DNA from: Pelomonas aquatica
GTDB lineage: Bacteria > Pseudomonadota > Gammaproteobacteria > Burkholderiales > Burkholderiaceae_C
Assembly (NCBI RefSeq): GCF_026712205.1
Contig: NZ_JAPPUW010000017.1
Coordinates: forward strand, 1 to 64,000
DNA: 64,000 nucleotides
Direction: 5' to 3'
A program made the translations under genes and the position numbers. This document shows positions 17,023 to 25,740 of the stretch, one piece after another. Positions within the stretch are counted from its first letter, which is position 1; each line of letters opens with the position of its first letter. The notes below the pieces were generated by a model that was not told where the DNA came from, ran no database searches, and worked only from the letters and a program-made list of their open reading frames with translations.

Positions 17023-18429
17023 TCACTCCAGGTCCGCCAGCCGCCTGACCTTGACCTTGCGGCCCTTGAGCCTGCCCAGGGACAGCCGCCTCACGGCCTC
17101 CTGCGCGATGGCGCGCTCCACGGCGACATAGCTGTGGAAATCGGTGACGTTGATCTTGCCGATCTGGGCCGCCGCAAAGCCGGCCTCGCCGGTCAGCGCG
17201 CCGAGGATGTCGCCGGGGCGGATCTTCTCCTTGCGCCCGCCGAGGATCTGCAGCGTGTCCATCGCCGGCAGCAGCGGGCCGCCGGGCGCATCGCGCAAAT
17301 CGCCGAGCGGCTGCCACTTGAATTCGGCGCCCTGCAGCTGCTCGATGCGGCCGATGCGGCCCATCTCGTCCAGGCTGGCCAGGCTCAGCGCCAGCCCTGA
17401 AGCGCCGGCTCGGCCGGTGCGGCCGATGCGGTGCACGTGCTGCTCGACGTCGGCGCTGATGTCCACGTTGATGACGCAGGCCAGGTTGGCGATGTCCAGG
17501 CCGCGCGCGGCCACATCGGTGGCCACCAGCACCGACGCGCTGCGGTTGGCGAACTGGATCAGCACCTGGTCGCGGTCGCGCTGCTCCAGGTCGCCGTGCA
17601 GGGCCAGCGCGACGAAGCCTTGCGCGGCGAGCACGGCCTCCAGATCGCGGCACTGCTGCCTGGTGTTGCAGAAGGCGATGGCCGACTCGGGGCGGAAGGC
17701 GCGCAGCAGGCGCGGCACGGCGTCCAGGCGCTGGGCCTCGGTCACCTCGAAGGCGATCTGGCGGATCGTCGACGCCGCCGCGCCCGGCCTGCCCCCGGCG
17801 CCGGCGACCTTGACCGTCTGTGGCTCGCGCATGAACTTCGCGGCGATGTCCGTCACGCCGTCGGGGAAGGTGGCCGAGAACAGCAGCGTCTGCCGGTTGG
17901 CGGGCGCGCGCCTGGCGACGGCCTTGATGTCGTCCAGGAAGCCCATGTCCAGCATGCGGTCGGCCTCGTCCAGCACCAGCGTGTTCAGCGCCGCCAGGTC
18001 CAGCGTGCCGCGCTCCAGGTGGTCGATGAGCCGGCCCGGCGTGCCGACGACGACGTGGGCGCCGTGGCTCAGGCTCTCGACCTGCGGGCGCATCGGGCTG
18101 CCGCCGCACAGGCTCAGCACCTTGATGTTGTCCGCCGCGCGGGCCAGGCGGCGGATCTCCTGCGTGACCTGATCGGCCAGCTCGCGCGTGGGGCATAGCA
18201 CCAGCGACTGCACGGCGGCCAAGTCGGCCTTCAGCCGGTGCAGCAGCGCGATCGCGAAGGCCGCCGTCTTGCCGGAGCCGGTCTGGGCCTCGCCGATGAG
18301 GTCGCAGCCGGCCAGGGCCAGCGGCAGGCTGGCGGCCTGGATGGGCGTCATCTGCGCATAGCCGAGCTGGTCGAGGTTGGCCTGCATGGCCGGGCTCAGC
18401 GGCAGGCGGGAAAAGGCGGTCTCTGTCAT
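17023..18429 (-). CDS. dbpA: DEAD-box RNA helicase DbpA
   Basis: 468-residue ATP-dependent RNA helicase that acts in 50S assembly by binding hairpin 92 of 23S rRNA. Motifs in order: Q motif 'MTPIQAASLP', Walker A 'AQTGSGKT', 'PTRELADQV', 'DEADRMLD', 'SATFP', and 'HRIGRTGRAG'. The C-terminal DbpA RRM-like domain ('KIRPGDILGALTGEAGF', then 'INVTDFHSYVAVERAIA', ending 'KGRKVKVRRL') separates it from other DEAD helicases. Confidence 0.94.
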   Translation of the reverse strand: MTETAFSRLPLSPAMQANLDQLGYAQMTPIQAASLPLALAGCDLIGEAQTGSGKTAAFAIALLHRLKADLAAVQSLVLCPTRELADQVTQEIRRLARAADNIKVLSLCGGSPMRPQVESLSHGAHVVVGTPGRLIDHLERGTLDLAALNTLVLDEADRMLDMGFLDDIKAVARRAPANRQTLLFSATFPDGVTDIAAKFMREPQTVKVAGAGGRPGAAASTIRQIAFEVTEAQRLDAVPRLLRAFRPESAIAFCNTRQQCRDLEAVLAAQGFVALALHGDLEQRDRDQVLIQFANRSASVLVATDVAARGLDIANLACVINVDISADVEQHVHRIGRTGRAGASGLALSLASLDEMGRIGRIEQLQGAEFKWQPLGDLRDAPGGPLLPAMDTLQILGGRKEKIRPGDILGALTGEAGFAAAQIGKINVTDFHSYVAVERAIAQEAVRRLSLGRLKGRKVKVRRLADLE

Positions 18430-18579
18430 CGCCGGATTGTCGCGGCTGGGCCGCACGCGGCCGGCCGGCGTGATTTCCCGCACGAGGCGGCCCGGGCCGC
18501 CGGCCGGGCTTGCAATTGCTCACAGCGCGGTCAGCCCCTCGACTCCTAGCATCCGGCTTGCCCGCGCGCCCCGATCCGC

Positions 18580-19074
18580 ATGCCAACCCCTCCGCCCTCT
18601 TCCACGCCCGGCCGCACGGCCGAGCCGCGCCTTCTCAGCGGCGCGGGTGGCGGCCGCGACCGGCGCAGCGCGCCGCGCACCGAAGCCTCCACCGCCAGGG
18701 CCACCGTGCCCGTGCAGCGGCCCGGGCCGCAGGCCGGCCGGGCCACCGCGAAGCCGGCCACGCCGCGCTGGCTGAAGGGCTTCGTCATCGGCGGCGTGCT
18801 GCTGGCCGTGGGGATGCCGGCTGCGGTGCTGATATCGCGCTCCATGCTCGTGCAGCAGGTCCTGACCGAGCAGAGCAGTTCCAAGGCCTCGATGGTCTGC
18901 ACGGGCGGCGATGCCCGCGCCGCCGACGGTTCCGGCGTGCTCGGCTGGCTGTTCGGCGGCTCCTATTTCCAGTGCGCCGACTGGGAGACGCACGAAGCCC
19001 GCCTGCAGCGCGAGCGCGACCAGGCGCAGGCCAGCTATCTGGCCCGCGAGAAGGCCAGGCAGCAGGCCCGGTAG
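18580..19074 (+). CDS. Hypothetical single-pass membrane protein
   Basis: 164 residues: a Pro/Arg/Thr-rich disordered N-terminal ~60, one transmembrane helix at about 65-85 ('LKGFVIGGVLLAVGMPAAVLI'), a short extracytoplasmic part with two Cys ('SMVCTGG', 'YFQCADWE') that could form a disulfide, and a C-terminal Gln/Arg coiled coil. N-in/C-out is expected from the Arg-rich N-terminus. No family recognised. Convergent with the lipoprotein gene ten bases downstream. Confidence 0.6.
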   Translation: MPTPPPSSTPGRTAEPRLLSGAGGGRDRRSAPRTEASTARATVPVQRPGPQAGRATAKPATPRWLKGFVIGGVLLAVGMPAAVLISRSMLVQQVLTEQSSSKASMVCTGGDARAADGSGVLGWLFGGSYFQCADWETHEARLQRERDQAQASYLAREKARQQAR

Positions 19075-19084
19075 GTGCTTGTGC

Positions 19085-19675
19085 TCAGCCGCGCAGGCTG
19101 ACGCTCCGGATCAGGCTCTCCACTCGCGGCTGATAGCGCGGGAAGAAGACCAGGCGCGGCGCGCTGTAGCTGACCAGGAAAAGCTCGCCGTCCCTCACGC
19201 GCCCATAGGCCACGCCCTTGAGCGGCACTTCGTCGACCTTGCGGATCGTCGAGTATTCGAAACGGAAACCCTTGCCGCCGAGGAACTCCGCCGGCTCCAG
19301 CTTGTCCAGCGTGAAGCTGGAGCCGTCCTGGGTCTGCAACGACTGGAAAAGCGCCACGATGTCGGCCGGCTGCATCGCGGCCTTGAAGATCAGCGGCTGG
19401 CGGCCCTTGGGCGGATGGGCCGGGCCGAAGGTCTGGCCATCCTTGACGTCCGTGTAGAAGCGCAGCGCGTCGATGGTGATGCCTTCCATCGTCCAGGTCG
19501 GGATGCCCGCCGTCAGCCCGCCGCCGAACTGGTTCCAGGCGGCGTCGACCTTGACGGCCATGCGCTTGCCGACGGTGACCTCGCCAACCTCGACGCGAGT
19601 GACGGGTGCGGCGCAGGCCGCCAGCAGCAGGCTGAATGCCAGCATCGCCAGGCGGGCGCGGATGGTCTTGTTCAT
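19085..19675 (-). CDS. Predicted lipoprotein of the exported three-gene cluster
   Basis: 196 residues starting 'MNKTIRARLAMLAFSLLLAACAAP': a lipoprotein signal with LAAC lipobox (Cys near residue 21). The ATG at 19675 has an excellent GAGGAGGAA site, and a start five codons upstream would weaken it. The mature part is beta-rich ('VTVGKRMAVKVDAAWNQF', 'PLIFKAAMQPADIVALFQSL') without a recognised family. It lies 11 bases downstream of the M48 peptidase gene, last in a three-gene run. Confidence 0.72.
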   Translation of the reverse strand: MNKTIRARLAMLAFSLLLAACAAPVTRVEVGEVTVGKRMAVKVDAAWNQFGGGLTAGIPTWTMEGITIDALRFYTDVKDGQTFGPAHPPKGRQPLIFKAAMQPADIVALFQSLQTQDGSSFTLDKLEPAEFLGGKGFRFEYSTIRKVDEVPLKGVAYGRVRDGELFLVSYSAPRLVFFPRYQPRVESLIRSVSLRG

Positions 19676-19686
19676 GGTGTTCCTCC

Positions 19687-20832
19687 TCACAGCAAACTCT
19701 TGATCATGGCCACGTCGGGCGCGGCCGGCGCCTTCTCGACATAGCGCCCGAAGGCTTCGCGGGCCTGTTCGGCGTCGTCACGGCTGCGATGCAGATAGCC
19801 GAGCGACCGGTAGACCTCGGCCGGCTCGCTGCCCAGCGCGATGGCCCGCTGGAAGTCGGCCTGCGCCAGATCCAGGTCGCCGTCGGCCGCGCGCAGGCGC
19901 CGCGCCTCGCCGCGGCCATAGAGCAGGTCGGCGCGCTCGGGTTGGCGTTCGACGAGGCGATTCAGCAGGGCCAGGGTTTCACGGGTCTGGCCGCGCTTGA
20001 GCTCGTCTTCCAGCATCTGCGTCTGGAGACCCGCCAACGCGCGGCGGTGCTCCGCCTCGCCGACATAGCTGGCCTCGTCGCCGGCGGACAGTTCCCGCAG
20101 CTTGTCGCCGCGCTCCGCGGAGCCGGGGTGACTCGCGAACAAGGGGTTGCGAAGGCCGGGGTCGCCCCCGTGCATGGCCGCCAGTTCCAGTTGCAGGTTG
20201 TCCCAGACCTTGGGCGCCTCGTGGGTGTCGTAGCCGGCCTGACGCATCAAGGCCAGGCCGATCTGGTCGGCCTGGCGCTCCTGGTCGCGGGAGAAGCCGA
20301 AGGCGCCGGCCAGCGTCGCCATCTGCCCCACCAGGCCGACCAGGCCGAACATGCCCAGGAACATGCCGAAGGCCGAACGCGACTTCACGTCCCGCAGCCG
20401 CTCCAGCGTGTGGCGCTGCAGGTAGTGGCCGATCTCGTGGCCGATGACGGCGGCCAGCTGGGCCTCGTTGTCCACGCGCAGCAGCAGGCCGGTCCAGACC
20501 TGCATCATGCCGTTGGGCGCCATGCTGGCATTGAAGAAGGGGGTGCGCACCGGGTAGACGCGCACGTCGGGGCAGTGGTTGCCGGCCAGCTTGCAGGCCA
20601 TGTCCTGCAGATACTTCTGCAGGGCCGCATCCCGCACCAGGAAGGGACTGCGGCGCAGCCTCGTCTCCTCGCGGTCCATCATGGCCCACAGGCCGCCTTC
20701 CTCGGTGGCCACGTCGGGGCGCTCGAATCGCGGCGGAGCCAGCCAGCTGCCCTGCGCTCGGCTCGCGGCCGGGCCGAGCAGGCCGGACAGCGCCAGGCAC
20801 TGGGCGCAGCCGATCAGCGCGCGGCGCTTCAT
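19687..20832 (-). CDS. Periplasmic M48-family metalloprotease with C-terminal TPRs
   Basis: 381 residues. Signal peptide 'LIGCAQCLALSGLLGPAASRAQ', then an M48 peptidase domain with zinc motif H132-E-I-G-H136 and a downstream 'SRDQERQADQIG' whose Glu185 is the likely third ligand. C-terminal TPR-like repeats (about 270-370) recall BepA/YfgC, the outer-membrane-protein quality-control protease, though this protein is shorter than BepA (about 487). Its ATG (20832) overlaps the stop of the upstream exported protein by four bases. I infer a role in envelope protein turnover. The partner proteins are not those of E. coli bepA. Confidence 0.85.
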   Translation of the reverse strand: MKRRALIGCAQCLALSGLLGPAASRAQGSWLAPPRFERPDVATEEGGLWAMMDREETRLRRSPFLVRDAALQKYLQDMACKLAGNHCPDVRVYPVRTPFFNASMAPNGMMQVWTGLLLRVDNEAQLAAVIGHEIGHYLQRHTLERLRDVKSRSAFGMFLGMFGLVGLVGQMATLAGAFGFSRDQERQADQIGLALMRQAGYDTHEAPKVWDNLQLELAAMHGGDPGLRNPLFASHPGSAERGDKLRELSAGDEASYVGEAEHRRALAGLQTQMLEDELKRGQTRETLALLNRLVERQPERADLLYGRGEARRLRAADGDLDLAQADFQRAIALGSEPAEVYRSLGYLHRSRDDAEQAREAFGRYVEKAPAAPDVAMIKSLL

Positions 20833-21536
20833 TGCGGCTTGGGGAAGCCGGTCAGCAGCACTTCGATGGATTCGGCGGCCTCCTTGGCCTCGCGCAGGTC
20901 GCCGCTGCCACGGGCCAGCCGGTTGAACCACAGCACCTTGCCGCTGTTCAGGTCCACCAGGGACGCATAGCCCATCTGCATGCCGCCGGTCAGGCCGACG
21001 CCGAGCAGGGCCAGGCCGACCATGGCCAGCTTGCGCTCGGCGCTGGCATAGCTGTCGCGCACCCAGATGAACAGGCCGTAGTCGGCGCCGCTCCTGGCCT
21101 GCAGGTCGCGCAGCGCGTCATCGAAGCTCCAATCCAGCTTGCCGCCCTTGGTCGGCAGCGACCACACGCCGCCGGTGGCATGGTGCAGCGCGATCGAGCG
21201 CGCCACAGCGGCGTGCAGGGCCATGGGCTCGGCGAACTCGTCGGCCGCCTTGTCGTCCATCAGCTGGGCCGTCAGGCCGATCGACTGCGTGCGCCGCACC
21301 AGCTCGGCTTTCATGTACGTCTGCGCATGGGCCGTCCAGTCGGCCTTGGGCTCGGGCACGCCTCCCGCCGACAGGGAATAGAGCTCCACATCCACCGGCA
21401 TGACGACCAGCCTGGCGGCCTGGGGAAGAGCGACGAAGCCCGGCGCCAGGTTCTTGCTGTTGTCGGCCGCCGCCGCGGCCAGCGTGGCCGCGCCAACCAG
21501 CGCGCCGGCCAGCAACGCACGCAATGTCTTGTTCAT
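20829..21536 (-). CDS. Exported protein of unknown function, first gene of the M48 cluster
   Basis: 235 residues starting 'MNKTLRALLAGALVGAATLAAAAADN', a Sec signal peptide. The mature sequence contains 'LVVMPVDVELYSLSAGG' and 'GADYGLFIWVRDSYASAERKLAMVGLALLGVG..GGMQMGYASLVDLNSGKVLWFNR'. This pattern of a stress/lipid-responsive-type sandwich with a hydrophobic hairpin recalls lipoprotein-like proteins that report a 'product of gene in bulk', but I cannot assign a family. AGGACGG-like site before the ATG at 21536. It overlaps the M48 gene by four bases (ATGA), so the two are co-translated. Confidence 0.7.
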   Translation of the reverse strand: MNKTLRALLAGALVGAATLAAAAADNSKNLAPGFVALPQAARLVVMPVDVELYSLSAGGVPEPKADWTAHAQTYMKAELVRRTQSIGLTAQLMDDKAADEFAEPMALHAAVARSIALHHATGGVWSLPTKGGKLDWSFDDALRDLQARSGADYGLFIWVRDSYASAERKLAMVGLALLGVGLTGGMQMGYASLVDLNSGKVLWFNRLARGSGDLREAKEAAESIEVLLTGFPKPQ

Positions 21537-21635
21537 CTTCCGTCCTCCCTCGTGACGGCCGCGAATGTAGCGGCGCCGGATGACGGTCGGGCTGAAGGTT
21601 TTCACGGACCTCGCCAAGGTCCGTGAATTTTTCCG

Positions 21636-21980
21636 TCAGCCGCCGGCGCGCTTGACGGTCCAGCCCTCGGGCCGAGCCTGCAGCCAGGCCATGAGCTTGT
21701 CGGCATGGTCGCCCTGGATCTCGACGACGCCGTCCTTCACCGTGCCGCCGCTGCCGCAGGCGGCCTTGAGCTGCTTGGCCAGCGCGGCCAGCGCCGCATC
21801 GTCCAGCGGCAGGCCGCGCACGACGGTGACGCCCTTGCCCTTGCGGCCCGCCGTCTCGCGGCTGACGCGCACGATGCCGTCGCCGGCCGGCCTGGCCTTG
21901 GCCTTGCAGGCGCATTGCGCGACGGGCTTGCCGCAGCCCGCGCAGGCGCGGCCGAAGTCGGTCGAATAGACGAGAGTCAT
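21636..21980 (-). CDS. yciH: SUI1/eIF1-like protein YciH
   Basis: 114 residues: an N-terminal Cys cluster ('CAGCGKPVAQCAC'), then the SUI1 fold with 'GKGVTVVRGLPL', 'LAALAKQLKAACGSGGTVKDGVVEIQGDH'. In E. coli YciH is reported to affect initiation fidelity like eIF1, but the physiological role is uncertain. The ATG at 21980 overlaps the stop of the S9 peptidase by four bases (ATGA), an unusual partner. Confidence 0.93.
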   Translation of the reverse strand: MTLVYSTDFGRACAGCGKPVAQCACKAKARPAGDGIVRVSRETAGRKGKGVTVVRGLPLDDAALAALAKQLKAACGSGGTVKDGVVEIQGDHADKLMAWLQARPEGWTVKRAGG

Positions 21981-24190
21981 TGGCCGGGCTTCAAATGTCT
22001 GTCGAAGAAGGCGTCCATCGTGCGGTAGAGGTGCAGCCGCGCCGCGCGGCCGGCGATGCCGTGGGCCTTGCCGGGGTAGATCTGCAGGTCGAAGCTCTTG
22101 CCGGCGGTCTGCAGGGCCTCGACGAGGCGCAGCGTGTGCTCGAACAGCACGTTGTCGTCGGCCGTGCCGTGCATCAGCAGCAGCGGCCGGCTCAGCAGCG
22201 CGGCGCGGGCCGGCAGGTTGGCGCCGGCATAGGGCTCGGCCCTGCCGGCATCGGGCATGCCGAGATAACGCTCCGTGTAGGCGGTGTCGTAGAGCGTCCA
22301 GTCCGTCACCGGCGCCACGGCCACCGCGGCGGCGAAGGGCGTGTCCGCATCCAGCACCGCTCTCGCGGCCAGGAAGCCGCCATAGCTCCAGCCGAAGAAG
22401 CCGATGCGCGCCGGGTCCACGCCCGGCACGCGGCCGGGCAGCTCGCGCACGGCGGCGAACAGGTCGGCCACCTCGTTGCTGCCGAAGGCATGGTGGTGGG
22501 CGCGCGTGAACTCGCGGTCGCGGTGCTGCATGCCGCGCGTGTCCAGCATCAGCACGCCGTAGCCGCGCTGCTGCCAGTAGGCGATCAGCGGCATGTCGCG
22601 GCCCCAGGCCCAGTTCACGGTGGCCGAGCCGGGGCCGCCATAGGCCATCACGATGACCGGGTGCCTGCCTTCGCGGCGGTCCTGGGCGGCGAAGAAGAAG
22701 GCGTTCAGCGGCGTGCGGCCGTCGGCCGCGGTCAGCGCCAGCGCCAGCGGCGTGTTGGCATAGGCCTTGAGGTCGGGCGAGGGCGGGTCGCCGGCCAGCG
22801 CGATGGCCGTGTCCTGGCCGAGGCTGCGCAGTTCCAGCCGCGGCGGCTCGCTCCAGGCCGAGCGCGTGACGAGCAGCCGCGTGCAGGCGCTGTCGGCCTT
22901 GGCGTCGCGCCACTGGCGGCTGGCCGCGCCCGGCAGCAAGCGGGCCTGGCCGCCGGCCAGCGGCTGGGCGTAGAGCTCCTGCGCCTTGCCAACGTCGCCG
23001 GCCGCCGCGAAGACGAGCTGCTCGGCGTTGGCGCAGATGGCATGGGCCACGGGCTCGGCCTGCTGGGTCAGCGGCGTGCGCCGGCCGCTGGCGCGGTCGA
23101 CCAGCAGCAGCTGGCGCCGGCCCGAGGCCTCGCTGGACCAGAGCAGGCCACGCGGCGTCTCGATGAGGTCGTCCTGCACCTCGACCCAGGCCGGGTCGGT
23201 CTCGACGGTGATGTCGTGCGGCGCGGCGCCGGGCTTGAACTCGGCCAGCGTCAGCCGCGTCTGGTCGCGCGTGAACCACTGCAGCCAGGGCGTGCCGTCG
23301 GCGAACCAGCCGGCGCGCGGGATGTATTCGGCCGCCGCGGGCAGCGGCAGCTCGCGGCGCTGGCCGGTCGCGGCGTCGATGACGAAGGCCGCGACCCTGG
23401 CATTGGCCTCGCCCGCCGCCGGGTAGCGCTGCTGCGTCATCGCCGTACGGTCGGCAAAGATCTGGGCGCGGGTCTTGACGGCGACGCCGGACTCGTCCAC
23501 GCGCAGGGCCAGCAGCGACTTGCCGTCCTTGCTCCACCAGTAGCCGCGCTGGCGCGACAGCTCCTCGGCGGCGATGAACTCGGCCAGGCCCCAGCCCACG
23601 GTGGCGCTGCCGTCGCTCGTCAGCCGGCGCGGCTGGGCGCCCGCGGCCAGCGGCAGCACGAAGAGGTTGCCGCCCTGCACATAGGCCAGGTTCCGGCCAT
23701 CGGGCGTGCAGCGCGGGTCCTGCTTGGGCGCGTCGGGCGAATGCGTCAGGCGCTGGGGCTCCGGGCCATGGGCGCCCAGGTGCACCAGGTAGAGGTCGCC
23801 CGACAGCGGGAAGAGCAGTGCCTGGTCGTCCTGGCCGCACCACTGGTAGCCGGTGATGCCGCGCTGGTTGATGCGCTGGCGCTCCAGGGCCATCTTCTCG
23901 GCTTCGCTGAGCTTCTGCGCGGCGCCGCCGAGCAGGTCGGCCGCGGCCACCAGCTTGCGCGGCTCGCCGCCGGCGGCGGGTTGGGCCCACAGCTCCAGCA
24001 CCTCGCTGTCGGCCTGCGAGGGCCGCAGGAAGCTGACCCATTGGCCGCCGGGCGAGACCTCGGCCTGGCGCGGCAGGCGGCCGGCCAGCGGCGGGTCGGC
24101 GGTGATGCACTCGAGCGTCAGCGCGGGTTCGGCATGCGCGCCGCCAGCCAACAGCGCAGCGGCGAGGAGGAGAGGAACAGGCAGTTTCAT
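21977..24190 (-). CDS. Periplasmic S9-family (DPP IV-like) peptidase
   Basis: 737 residues with signal peptide 'LPVPLLLAAALLAGGAHA'. The N-terminal two thirds form the DPP IV beta-propeller ('VSPGGQWVSFLRPSQ', 'QRYPAAGEANARV'). The C-terminal alpha/beta hydrolase has the nucleophile motif GWSYGG with Ser near residue 600, an 'MHGTADDNVLFEHT' Asp segment and a terminal 'PGKAHGIAG' His. The family removes X-Pro or similar dipeptides from N-termini, so peptide scavenging in the periplasm is likely. Length matches the family. Confidence 0.9.
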   Translation of the reverse strand: MKLPVPLLLAAALLAGGAHAEPALTLECITADPPLAGRLPRQAEVSPGGQWVSFLRPSQADSEVLELWAQPAAGGEPRKLVAAADLLGGAAQKLSEAEKMALERQRINQRGITGYQWCGQDDQALLFPLSGDLYLVHLGAHGPEPQRLTHSPDAPKQDPRCTPDGRNLAYVQGGNLFVLPLAAGAQPRRLTSDGSATVGWGLAEFIAAEELSRQRGYWWSKDGKSLLALRVDESGVAVKTRAQIFADRTAMTQQRYPAAGEANARVAAFVIDAATGQRRELPLPAAAEYIPRAGWFADGTPWLQWFTRDQTRLTLAEFKPGAAPHDITVETDPAWVEVQDDLIETPRGLLWSSEASGRRQLLLVDRASGRRTPLTQQAEPVAHAICANAEQLVFAAAGDVGKAQELYAQPLAGGQARLLPGAASRQWRDAKADSACTRLLVTRSAWSEPPRLELRSLGQDTAIALAGDPPSPDLKAYANTPLALALTAADGRTPLNAFFFAAQDRREGRHPVIVMAYGGPGSATVNWAWGRDMPLIAYWQQRGYGVLMLDTRGMQHRDREFTRAHHHAFGSNEVADLFAAVRELPGRVPGVDPARIGFFGWSYGGFLAARAVLDADTPFAAAVAVAPVTDWTLYDTAYTERYLGMPDAGRAEPYAGANLPARAALLSRPLLLMHGTADDNVLFEHTLRLVEALQTAGKSFDLQIYPGKAHGIAGRAARLHLYRTMDAFFDRHLKPGQ

Positions 24191-24241
24191 GCGCGCATGC
24201 TAAGCGCGCCGCGCGGACGCCCGGCGCCTGCTCGAGGCCTC

Positions 24242-24634
24242 TCAGCCCGGTGTGCCGCCGATGAAGCCCAGCGTCAGCCCGCCGACGAAGCAGACGACGC
24301 CGAACCAGGCCGTGATGGCCAGCTCGCGGCGCATCGTCGTGCCGCTTTTCAAGGCGCCGGTGGCGACGCGGAACTTCCAGCTCGGGATGGACCAGACGGC
24401 GACCAGATTGGCCAGCAGGCTGAGCAGCAGCAAGGCCACGGCGATGGCCAGCACGACGCCGTCGGGCGTCGAAAAGCCGGGCTTGCTGCCGAACACGGTG
24501 ATGACGACGAAGCTGCCCGTCACCAGCGACGAGAACCAGCTGTGGAAGGCGCTGCGGTCGCGCAGCCATTCGAGAACGCAGGGACGGGTCTCGTCGTCGA
24601 TGCGGCTGAGGTCGAGGGCGCGGACTTCGGACAT
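24242..24634 (-). CDS. Small membrane protein, unknown function
   Basis: 130 residues starting 'MSEVRALDLSRIDDETRPCVLEWLRDRSAFHSWF', with three hydrophobic helices (about 37-57, 62-85, 105-127). The upstream frame to 24730 lacks a ribosome site and overlaps the peroxiredoxin promoter region, so the ATG at 24634 is preferred. No family recognised. It precedes the S9 peptidase on the same strand by about 50 bases. Confidence 0.65.
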   Translation of the reverse strand: MSEVRALDLSRIDDETRPCVLEWLRDRSAFHSWFSSLVTGSFVVITVFGSKPGFSTPDGVVLAIAVALLLLSLLANLVAVWSIPSWKFRVATGALKSGTTMRRELAITAWFGVVCFVGGLTLGFIGGTPG

Positions 24635-24759
24635 GGCGGTCAACGAGCCTACGCCCGGTGGCCGCGCTGCAGCAATAGAAGTTCTGCGAACAAGCTCATG
24701 CGCAACAGGCCCTTGCTTCGTTCCTATCATTCAGCTCCCACGCACTCACGGAGCTCGCC

Positions 24760-25419
24760 ATGTCCCTGCGCATCAACGACATCGCCCCCGACTTCACCGC
24801 CCAGACCACGCAAGGCCAGATCGGCTTCCATGACTGGATCGGCGACAAGTGGGCCATCCTGTTCTCCCACCCCAAGGACTTCACGCCGGTGTGCACGACC
24901 GAGCTGGGCTATATGGCCAAGATCGAGCCCGAGTTCACCAAGCGCAACGCCAAGCTGATCGGCCTGTCGGTGGACCCGGTGGACAACCACCACCGCTGGG
25001 CCGCCGACATCGAGGAGACCCAGGGCCACCTGCCCAAATACCCCATGATCGGCGACCACGACCTGCACGTGGCCAAGCTCTACAACATGCTGCCGGCCGA
25101 CATCGAAGGCACGTCCGAGGGCCGCACGGCCGCGACCAACGCCACCGTGCGCTCGGTCTTCATCGTCGGCCCGGACAAGCGCATCAAGCTGATGCTGACC
25201 TACCCGATGACGACGGGCCGCAACTTCGACGAGATCCTGCGCGTGCTGGACAGCCTGCAGCTGACCGCCAAGCACAAGGTCGCCACGCCGGTGAACTGGA
25301 AGCCGGGCGAGGACGTCATCATCGCCGGCTCGGTGTCGGACGAAGACGCCAAGGCCCTCTTCCCCGCGGGCTGGCGGGCGCCCAAGCCCTATCTGCGCAT
25401 CACCAAGCAGCCGGGCTGA
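24760..25419 (+). CDS. 1-Cys peroxiredoxin (Prx6-type)
   Basis: 219-residue thiol peroxidase reducing hydrogen peroxide and organic hydroperoxides. 'HPKDFTPVCTTELG' holds the peroxidatic Cys45 with the conserved Pro and Thr. The C-terminal half, with 'YPMTTGRNFDEILRVLDSLQLT' and 'VNWKPGEDVII', is the Prx6 dimer extension. No resolving cysteine is present, confirming the 1-Cys type, so an external thiol must recycle it. GGAG lies eight bases before the ATG. Divergent from the small membrane protein. Confidence 0.94.
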   Translation: MSLRINDIAPDFTAQTTQGQIGFHDWIGDKWAILFSHPKDFTPVCTTELGYMAKIEPEFTKRNAKLIGLSVDPVDNHHRWAADIEETQGHLPKYPMIGDHDLHVAKLYNMLPADIEGTSEGRTAATNATVRSVFIVGPDKRIKLMLTYPMTTGRNFDEILRVLDSLQLTAKHKVATPVNWKPGEDVIIAGSVSDEDAKALFPAGWRAPKPYLRITKQPG

Positions 25420-25437
25420 GCGTCTTCGCTCGGCGGC

Positions 25438-25472
25438 GCGGCCGGGTGCGGGCGGGAGCCCGCCCCGGCCGC
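25438..25472 (+). terminator. GC-rich hairpin after the peroxiredoxin gene
   Basis: GCGGCCGGG / CCCGGCCGC, 9-bp arms enclosing a smaller GCGGGC/GCCCGC stem. It starts 18 bases after the stop codon and is followed by TGTGCTTT, a weak U-tract. Probable transcript end. Confidence 0.5.
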
Positions 25473-25740
25473 TGTGCTTTCGGGACCCGTTCGCGGTCTC
25501 CAGCGTCGACGGCCTCGCGCCGGGCCAAGGCCAACTCTGACATTTTTATCAATTATTAGCCGATCGATCGGCACTGGCTGCCGCACCGACCCGGACGCGC
25601 CGAGGTCAGACCTGCGCCAATCGCCCAATCCATCGACATTTTCGAGGAATTCTGCACGCACGGAGGTCATGCGCATCGGCCGGCAAATTGCCAAAATGAA
25701 TTTATCAAAATTATCATTTTGCGAACCCAACAGGCTGACC
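25473..25740 (+). promoter_or_regulatory. AT-rich leader of the cheW-chemoreceptor pair
   Basis: About 270 non-coding bases. Two stretches are unusually AT-rich for this genome, 25540-25560 and 25683-25721. The second holds an 8-bp inverted repeat CAAAATGA/TCATTTTG (25692-25721) around TTTATCAAAATTA, ending 19 bases before the cheW ATG. TTTATCAA occurs in both patches. A promoter or regulator site is likely, but no sigma factor can be assigned. Confidence 0.4.

Noticed and set aside
25540-25566. GCCGATCG resembling a FliA -10 before cheW
   Set aside because: The base positions where the -35 should be read ACATTTTT, with no TAAAG or TCAAG.
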